From positions 1,488,001 to 1,552,000 of the forward strand of contig OZ017767.1 in the NCBI GenBank assembly GCA_963969345.1: a stretch of 64,000 bases of DNA, in the 5' to 3' direction. Shown here in pieces: positions 55,901 through 64,000 of the stretch. Both the position numbers and the translations under genes were made by a program. A model generated the notes under the pieces. The model saw only the letters and a list, made by a program, of their open reading frames with translations, was not told the origin of the DNA and did not search any database. Source of the DNA: Turbatrix aceti (Eukaryota > Nematoda > Chromadorea > Rhabditida > Panagrolaimidae). Position 1 is the stretch's first letter. Every line of letters starts with the position of its first letter.

Positions 55901-58900
55901 CAAAAAAAGCTTCTTTTTTTATGCCATAAATTTTTTTAAATCCAAATCATTTTTCGCAAACAGCCACAATTATTTTTGTCTTTGGTTACAAAAATTCTAA
56001 ACAGTCATGATAAATCAGTTACAAAATCATATAAAAAAGTGTTACTGGCAAAGTTTGCGTTTAAATGTATATATATTTCAAAAATCAGTTATTAATTACA
56101 CAAAAAACAGAAACTACAGTAACCAGTACGTAGAAGTAGAACGACCATGACCAGGATACAAGACCAGAAAAAGGGCGTAGTATAAGTCAGGACAAAGAAA
56201 AGTGAGGGACGACTACAAACTAATTATAATAACTTTCAAACTCAGTGACTTTACGGATGTCGTGTATAAATATTTATTGAACTTAAAAAGTGTTTGGTGA
56301 GTTGTCGAACTAAGGAAACAAGTGATAACATTTCTTTTTTCTCAAATAAATAAAATTGAACGTAAGAAGAACCGTACATACGTTTGGAGGATGCCAGTGG
56401 ATTGATTGATCAACCGGAGTGTGTTAAAAACAGAAAACTCGATCGCTGGCAGTGGTGAGAAGAGCAAGAGGGAGAGAGAGAGAGAATGAGTAAGAAGAGA
56501 GAGAGGACTAATTACTATCAGCCAAAAACAAAGAAGAAAAAGGCAAACCAACCCCTGGCTTCTTGGACGAAGGCTTCAGCTTCGACATGAACGTCGGCGG
56601 CTTCACGGCATCCGGGATTACTTCGTCGGGTTCTTTCAGGCCTGCAAGTTTTGTTTTTTTGCAAACTACGGTGAAAGCAACAGTTTTATTTATTTATTTC
56701 TGAATTAACTAACTTGAGTAAACACAGATAAAGTCTTTCCGAAAAAAGTATATCAGTTTTTAAAAAAATGTAATCAATTTGCTGATAAATTTTTGAGTGC
56801 ATTTTTTAACGTTAAAAAATTCAGACTTCAGTTTTTTGACAAATTATCACCACCTCCGTGCCAAAAAAACGTACCTGCTATCAAAGGCGGTGGAGTCTGG
56901 CTAACAGGTTGGTCCATTTCAGGGTGCGCCCGTTGATCGCCTGCTGAAAACATTGTCAAAATCATTCGAAAACGATGCAAGGCACAGTTAAGATTAATAA
57001 ACAACCAAAAAAATATTGGCATGTTTATCAGAAAAAAATAAACCCTTCCCTGTTCTATGTATAGAAAAAAAACTGAAAGTCAATCACACGTAGAAGTGTA
57101 CCACAAGCACCGCAAACTTTCAATTAGTTGCAACTCAGGACTATCACAAATTTAAAAAAATATAATACTTTTCTGTTATCTTAATTGAAATTTTGAATTA
57201 GTAGTGTGTGCGTGTGTGTGTGTGTGTGTGTGCAAAGAAAACGATTTTAACAATGTGTTATTACAATGAAATAAAAAAAATTGTAATATGAAAAAGGTTA
57301 AGCCAGACTCAGAATTATTTAAAGACAACTCCGATCCAACTCAGAGTGCATGCTAATTATAATTGATCAGTTAATGTGTTCACAAATCACTAAACATGAA
57401 AAAGTATTTTTAAAAAATAATTATATTCCAAAATTGTTCCGACCAGTGATTGTAAACTCACAATACTTGGAAAAGGTGTGTTCGGATGAAAAAAACAATC
57501 ACAACTCACCAACCACAAGATTTGTACAACAATAAAAAAAATTAGTTGAAAATTGAAAAACAGAAAAATCAGTGATAGAAAGAGTTTTTCCGTAGTGGAA
57601 TCGTGAATGAGAAAAATTAGAAAAAAATGAAGAGAAAGGAAGAAAGACAGTAGAAGAAGACATTTGGGGAACAATATAGCTTATCTTTTTTTTCCGTGTG
57701 CCAATCAAGCACTGTCAGTTAAATATTTTTAAAAACTTCAAAAACGTTGTTTTTGCAAACGGAAAAAAAAGAATTAATTGAGGAGTACAGTAAACCAGGA
57801 ACAAATAATATCCATGCATCACTCTTCAATCAGTCAGCCAACGACGACGACGATGACGGTGACGATGACGAACAACACTCCCATTTTTCATCAAAAAAGA
57901 AAGAAAAATAACCACGCCACTTTTTTTTTCTGGACCCAGGATCGAACCTTGTGCCGTCGGCGGTCTCGAAGTCGTCGGCGGGGAACTGGTATTGGAAGTC
58001 GTTGATTTGATAGACGACGTCATGGATCGAAACGGGAATCTCGTCGACTTTCCCGTTGATTTTGATGAATTTGAGCGGTCCATATTTGCAAAGGACGAGG
58101 ACTGGGGTATGCCGAGGGGTGGGGGCGCGGGGCTGCAGCCCGGGGTACCTGCCTGGGGCGGACAGGCGGCCATCGGGGTGCCCCCGGCTCCAGTGGGGGT
58201 GCCAGAATCGATGGAAGCCTTGTGGGGGTGGTCTTTGTGAAATTTCTGCCTCCGACTGTCAAAAGCAGCGAGGAGGAGTGAACGCGAGTCAATCGAATTT
58301 CTTGGCGACGAATTTCTCGAAGAATTCCTGGATGACGATCCTCCGCCGTTGTTGCAGGTCAGGGATCGCGACGAAGATGGGGTCAGTCGACCCGACGAAA
58401 ACCACGAAGACGAAAAGACTCCACCGGAGCCAGATGCGACACCCGACGACGTATACGTCGACGTCGACGCCATCGGACCAGCCGATTTGTGGTGGTCAAA
58501 TTCGTCGTCAGACATGAGGATATCGTCGAGACCACCCGCATTGGAGCCACGCGATCCGTGGTCCATATCTAAGAGAGGGTATCGATGATAGACTAAGTTT
58601 CGTTCGAACACAGTTTAAAAAAGATAACATGCAAAAAAAGAAGGATAATACTAATCTAAAAGATTTGATCCATAAAAAAGTTAAAAAAAATTACGTTCAA
58701 ATATCAAAAAATGCAAAAAAACGGTTAAAAATGTTAGAAAATAAATTAAAAACTGTAGATTCTTTTTTTTTTAAATAATTTTTTGCTCCGTGTAACCCCA
58801 AAAATAAAAACAAAAACGAAAAACACACATTTGATTTTTTACCTACAGTAAGACAAAGAAAGTTCACACGTCAGTGATTTTAAAAACATCTTTTACATGA

Positions 58901-61900
58901 TTCCAGTTTACAAAAAATACCTGCCCACACTGCTTTGCGATCAAAAAAAAGCAAAAAAAAAAGGATAATTTTTATTTCTGTGTGCTATTTCAATCCAAGC
59001 AAGACTGCATTCAGAGAGCCTATCAGTCACACCCTTGATTCTGTCTAATAAGCAGTGAAATGAATAAAAAACAATCGGTGCCCAGAAAAAATCAAAAAAA
59101 TAAAATCAGAAAAAAAAGAGGGCAACTCACGTGGACCAACTGCGTCTTCACCGACGACGACCGGGGTCTCGCATTCTTCGTCGTCCTCGTCGAGACGGCC
59201 TTCCCGGAGGAACAGGTCCAGTTGGTGTCTTTCGACTTCGGGCTTCAGGCGCTTGTTTTTGATCAGGATTTTTCGCTTCAGGCGGTTTGGCGATGGCAAT
59301 GGGACGCCTGGTTCTAGCTAAAAATTTTTTTTATTGAAATCCCATAATAGCCTTTTACAGTGATAATTTTTTGTTCGTTTTCTAAAGATAAACAAAACAA
59401 CCCAACTAGTTTTGTTTTTTAATGGCCAAAATGTTTAATTTTTTTTACAAATTTTTTAAATAAAAAAACTTTAAAATTTTTTGGTTTAAAAAACCTCAAA
59501 GAAACCCCAAAAAACTCACCGGAAAATCCTCCAAAGGCTTGGACAACAGCATGTCTCCAAAAATCTCCATGCAGTACTTTGCCATTTTCAATTGGTTCGA
59601 TTTCGAACAATGATTTTCGAACGACAAAATAACGGGATACTCAGATCGAAGAAAAGCCGTCTCCTTGATCTGGATGAGAACTTCGCGGAACGAAACATCC
59701 GTGCACATGGCTTTGCCGTGGGTGATTATGGGCTCGTTTTCTCGGTCCCAGGCATCCAGCTCGACGCAGCGACATCCGGAGAGCAGGACCTGGCGGTAGA
59801 TGTCAACCGATGACTTTCCACCGTACTGGCGACCCGAGAGGTACGTGTTGTGCGAGCTGTTGATGTAGTAGTGGCAGAGGGGCTGATCCATGTCCATGTA
59901 GCGCTCTGTTCGGTCGAGGAAGACAGGCGAGTTTTCGTCTGACATCAGAAATCGTAGGAAACCGTCTCCTGACATTTTTCCTAGAAAATAACAAAATTAA
60001 AAAAAATACCCGTATGAGAAAACACAGTTTCAAAATTTTTTTCTATTAGATTTTACGATATTAAATTAAATCGCTTATCAAAAATTTAAATCGAAAAACG
60101 CTTATCAGTTAACTTTTGAAAAATTTAAAATTAACAAACCTTGAGCACGATAATTGGCGTCATTTTCGTATTTTTCAATGAGCTGCTGAATTCGATCGTT
60201 GTCAAATGCCGGAAACAATATCTCATTGAGTCGCGGATCTCTCTGTTCTTCATTCAAAAAATTCATCAGTCGGTCTTTTGTCAAGTATTCCTTTTGACCG
60301 GATCTGAATGAATTTTTTCCTTCAATTCTTGACAGTTAAAAAAACCAAACTTACAATTTAACAAACAACTCCTGAACATCTGTTCTGGGACAAATTTTGT
60401 GATATAACCGCAGGAATTTTTCAAACGTAAACAGGTGAACTTCAACGTCTTCGTGATCCTGAAAAAGAATTATTTACAGTTTTACAAATGTTTCGAAATA
60501 TGTGACCACACCACTGAATAACCAAAAAAAAACGTGTAAAAAACCATGGGGTGGTGAAAAAACCAAAAATAAGTATCATAGTAGTATAAAATGGAAATCA
60601 AACCTTTCGCCGAGCCTTCCGCTTACCACGACCACACTTGTAGATGCCTTCGAGCCGGGAACCGATGGTACGAACACGACGACGATTGGACACAAACTGA
60701 AGGGTTCACAAAACAGAGTTACGAACAACACCAATGAATCAAACTTATTTTTAACGTTGTATTTAAAAATATAAGAATTCAGCCTCAAATAAAAAAATCA
60801 TAAAAAAATGTCAATTGTTAGAAATGAACGTAATATTGATCTCCGTCTCAGTTTTTTTTGTTGATTTTCACGAGCAACTTCAATTTGATAACAAAAACCT
60901 TATAAAAAAAGGTTTTGTTTTAACTGTCAATAGCAGTTAATTTTTTATTGCTCAAAATCAAATGGTTTTCATAAAAAACAAAAAGAAAGTCTAAGAAGCA
61001 CTCCACATCACACACGTCGACGATGAAAACAAAATAAATAATTGTAAGTTGTGGTGGAAATTATGTAATTTAAAAGTGCCCAAAAACGTACATATGTACA
61101 ATCACGGATCCACAAATCACAACTTTAAACGTAAATATGTATTTAAAAAAATAAATTCAACGTACTTTGTCGCCCGCGAGTCCGAGATCGCTGAGACACT
61201 TTTGTACCATTTTTTCGGGTTTTCCACTGGCAAACATTTTGATGATGTTTCGAACGGGAATTCTTTTCCGTTCGTTTGTCAGCAGACAGAGTAGGCGCCA
61301 GCTGAAAATACAAGGACAGTTTAAAAAATTGTAATTATAACTTTTTGTCTAATGATAACTAACCACTGAGTAATGGTGAAATAAATAAATAAATAAATAT
61401 AACTTTTTGATGTTGATAAATATTTACCAAACTGTGATAAATTAATTAATACCGTAATTTTAAAATTTAAGAGTTGTTAATCGTTTTTTACAAGAGAAAT
61501 TTAATTTACATTACACATTGATGTTTGACCACAGTTTCATTTCAAATATTATTCTTTGATAATTTTTTTTGTTAATAAAAAGCAACTTTAAAAATTTTAT
61601 TGATGGTCAGTGCAAATGGAAAAGACCAGTGAAAAAAAACTTACTGTTTCTGGAGCCCCGTCATCGGACAAGCATGCCGAATCTTGTAATTGTGAACGAT
61701 CGAGTTGATGGTATCTCTCCACTTTTTTGCAATTTCCGTCGTCTTTGCCACGAGGTACAAATTATTGACATTGACCAAATCAATGCCATACGTGATCCAG
61801 ACGGTTCTCTCTTCGAGCGGTTCCTTGCTGGATCGCTGTTCGAGGTCAAAGACGATCTTTGGATCTTTAATCGTTCCCGATGGCCTGGCTTCCCAGATCT

Positions 61901-62090
61901 GAGCAATGTCAATGATGCCGGCGTCCTTCTTTTCCGGCTGCCAGACCAGAAAGAATGTCTGGTCGTCAAAGTGGACGGGACATCCAATGTCCAGGACGCT
62001 GGTTTCATCGTCGTAGCGATCGAAAACCTCGCCTGTGATCAGAAATTCGGGAAGGGAGACGCAGAATTTGAAATTATACTCTTTGGCCAT
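49928..62090 (-). CDS. egl-8: Phospholipase C beta (EGL-8-type)
   Basis: Seventeen exons on -: 62090-61645, 61301-61166, 60458-60355, 60303-60140, 59980-59520, 59317-59131, 58568-57948, 56943-56875, 56641-56553, 55819-55586, 54093-53794, 53742-52931, 52723-52618, 52263-51976, 50942-50643, 50600-50130, 49996-49928; 1618 residues. Order: PH domain (1-150), EF-hands ([12 protein letters not shown]), X domain ([30 protein letters not shown], with the two catalytic His), a long Ser-rich X/Y linker, Y domain ([20 protein letters not shown]), C2 ([20 protein letters not shown]) and a Lys/Glu/Gln-rich coiled coil (about 1340-1600) typical of Gq-regulated PLC-beta. It cleaves PIP2 to IP3 and diacylglycerol at the membrane. 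The end PESIV could bind a PDZ domain (inference). The donor of exon 10 is uncertain; one intron is GC-AG. Confidence 0.95.
54094..55585. other. Large PLC-beta intron, no feature
   Basis: About 1.5 kb of AT-rich intron between the X/Y linker and the Y domain. No repeat unit, RNA gene or nested frame seen. Two short frames are A/T-run products. Confidence 0.45.
57203..57233. repeat. (TG)n microsatellite
   Basis: GTGTGTGCGTGTGTGTG-type dinucleotide run of about 30 bp in a PLC-beta intron. Confidence 0.9.
61349..61403. repeat. Repeat tail shared with 3503-3540
   Basis: A 38-bp tract starting GTCTAATGATAACTAACCAC and ending GAGTAATGGTGAAATAA is identical at 3503-3540. Here it runs into (ATAA)n; there it runs into (TAA)n. 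A conserved end followed by a variable simple repeat is typical of the tail of some retroposons. Confidence 0.65.
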
Positions 62091-63556
62091 TTTTGTGGAG
62101 GTGGTCGGAGATCAGTCCGCCTCGCAGGGCGACCGACGCCAGAAGCAGCAGCCGTAGCCGCTGGTTAAACGATCTTGTCAGTGACCGGGAATGGATTCTG
62201 TAGACTTCCGAGGCAGGAATGAGAGTTGGTGGAGAGGACCAAGAAAAGCCGGCAAGACGACTGTAAAGTCCGACTGACGACAGCTTGATCGAGTTTGACG
62301 TCTTTTTTTTTGGAAGTGGAAAAGAGCTTGATTGAAATTGTTTTCAATGCTTCAGTGAAAAGATGAATTTCTGTTGGATGATGATAAGTTAGTCGTCAAC
62401 ACACGGAATTGATTGTGGTGGAACGGGTGGTCGTGGAATGTGTGAAGGAGAGATTGAAGCCGAGTTCTTGATGGCTAAAATATGTGTTCCAGTATAAAAA
62501 AAATAAAATACTCGACTCGCGCATGTCAGTATGTATGCACATATCAAAAGAAAAGCGCAGTTTAAAAATTGTTATAAATATTAAATGCCACGCCATACAA
62601 CAGTGCAAAGATGGTTACAAAGGTTTACGAAATTTATGTATATCCATATATTTATGTACCGTTTTTCAGTTTTTACAAAAATATTTTTTACACATACTAA
62701 AATTTTTTTTTATATTTACCACATACACATACTAATTTTTTTTACAAAATATGACGATGTGCAGTTTTTATTTCATTTTTTCATCTATTGAAAACGCAAC
62801 CAGTTTTATCTAAAAAATTGTAGTGTGTAAAATAAAAAATCAATAAAGCTGCTCTACAGTAAACATCAGTTTCAAAAAAGCAAAAAAAAACCAAAACGCC
62901 CGTTCAAAAAATGATTTAAAAAAAGCAAGAACGATGAAGCAAACGTGCTGACTGCTTCGACGGCACGGGGAACGAACGGGGCACAAGCAGAGCAAGTGCA
63001 GAGGCTTTCTACACATTTAGTCCCTCTTCGACTCGTTGCTTCCTTCTAGCACGCAAACGTAGTGGTAAATGTAGTATGTAGAAGCACGCACAGCGTATCG
63101 GTAGGCCTATTTTTAGTTCGCGCAAACTGTGAAAAAAAGTGGCCACTCGGCTGAGGAAAATTTTTGCCTGCGCGCGCACCCTTGTTTTTCTTGAAAGTGC
63201 ACCCCAGATAATCGCAAAACAAAAATATTAAGATGCAAGTGTTTGTTTAGATTGATATTGTCATCGATTAAGCACATTCTTGCGAACATTTTGATGCCAT
63301 TTTTGAAAAAAAATATTTATTGTGAGTCTCGCTGCATATTTCCAAAAACAGACATTTTTAAAAACGTTTGTGATAATTTCACAAAAAGTGTTCTGTACAG
63401 AGTTCTGAAATTTTTATGACAGATGCATACGGTGTTGAAGAAGGTATCCTGAAAATTTGGTGCAATTTCGCCTTGGAATTTTAAAGTTAGCTGCTGATAA
63501 CTGTTTTTCCTTATAAAGGTGCGCGCAAGCACACCCCTCTGTTCCTACTCAGGGTA
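62091..63556. other. PLC-beta 5' flank and intergenic DNA
   Basis: Bases 62091-62330 are GC-richer and probably the 5' UTR and promoter of the PLC-beta gene. The remainder is AT-rich apart from 62930-63200, with no gene supported. Confidence 0.4.
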
Positions 63557-64000
63557 CTCTAAAAACATTTTTTTGGTTGGAAAAATGTTCGACCCCTTCA
63601 CTATTGGAATATTAAAGCAATCGGAACTTCAATACACAATTCGGGCGAGTGTCGTCGTCGAGTCGAGGAAGCACGGCGACGCGCACGAAGTTGCGGCAAC
63701 AAGAAACGGGTGCCGCCGCCGATTGACCCTTCAGGGATGTACCTGAGTACAACTATCGTGTGCAGTGAACGACTATCATGTGCAAGGCAAAGAAGTTGTT
63801 CTGTTTCTGGTCAAACAACTCATTGAAGGGTCAATCGGCGGCGGCACCCGTTTCTTGTTGCCGCAACTTCGTGCGCGTCGCCGTGCTTCCTCGACTCGAC
63901 GACGACACTCGCCCGAATTGTGTATTGAAGTTCCGATTGCTTTAATATTCCAATAGTGAAGGGGTCGAACATTTTTCCAACCAAAAAAATGTTTTTAGAG
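63557..64000. repeat. Perfect 177-bp inverted repeat
   Basis: Bases 63557-63733 are the exact reverse complement of 63824-64000, separated by 90 bp. The outer part begins CTCTAAAAACATTTTTTTGG; the inner part contains a GC-rich tract with CGTCGTCGAGTCGAGGAAGC. No coding capacity is evident. The right arm stops at the window edge; on the left, base 63556 could be the true arm border or the arm could extend further. Likely a fold-back or TIR element of recent origin. Confidence 0.9.

Noticed and set aside
60630..60700. A possible extra PLC-beta exon ([17 protein letters not shown])
   Set aside because: It ends in phase 1 and breaks the frame of the next exon, whereas joining exons 61301-61166 and 60458-60355 directly matches the EF-hand region of the family.

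Overview
This is a eukaryotic window, almost certainly from a nematode. Genes are split by short GT-AG introns with T-rich acceptors (often TTTTTCAG or TTTTTAG). The gene set is also nematode-like: a two-domain galectin, a class 2 (lips-type) lipase, a ZP-domain cuticle or apical protein, the start of a serpentine chemoreceptor, and a complete PLC-beta of the EGL-8 type. The species cannot be named from the sequence. Every gene model below was joined by hand from exons. The summed exon lengths are multiples of three and splice phases agree, which is strong internal support.

Layout. 0-6 kb: repeat-rich and gene-poor, with a fold-back element at 0.64-1.48 kb. 6.2-10.04 kb: a 2.03-kb tandem duplication on +. 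Each unit carries a decayed paralogue and an intact gene for an unrecognised, Cys-rich type II membrane protein. 10.6-17.4 kb: a ZP-domain gene on -, whose introns hold a 2-kb non-autonomous LTR retroelement, a 2.5-kb TIR element and two tRNA-Ala cassettes. 17.5-23.3 kb: mostly non-coding, with a detached copy of the ZP 3' end plus tRNA-Ala. 23.3-32.9 kb, all -: a small unknown gene, a tandem galectin and a divergent DEAD-box helicase. A fourth ZP/tRNA fragment sits inside a helicase intron. 34.1-43.4 kb, all -: a lipase, two tandem M1-aminopeptidase-like type II membrane proteins that have lost the zinc site, and a small unknown gene. 44.4-44.6 kb: a chemoreceptor fragment. 46.3-49.04 kb on +: two C2H2 zinc-finger genes. 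49.9-62.1 kb on -: PLC-beta. The window ends in a perfect 177-bp inverted repeat.

The most unusual features are four. (1) An identical tRNA-Ala(AGC) gene is present four times in 20 kb, always antisense to a piece of the same ZP gene, and once inside an unrelated helicase. (2) The tandem pseudo-aminopeptidases share the same HExxH loss. (3) One LTR of the retroelement carries an inverted LTR segment. (4) The long inverted repeats could fold into double-stranded RNA. Most genes here act separately, in signalling, transcription, lipid or surface functions; I see no operon of related function.
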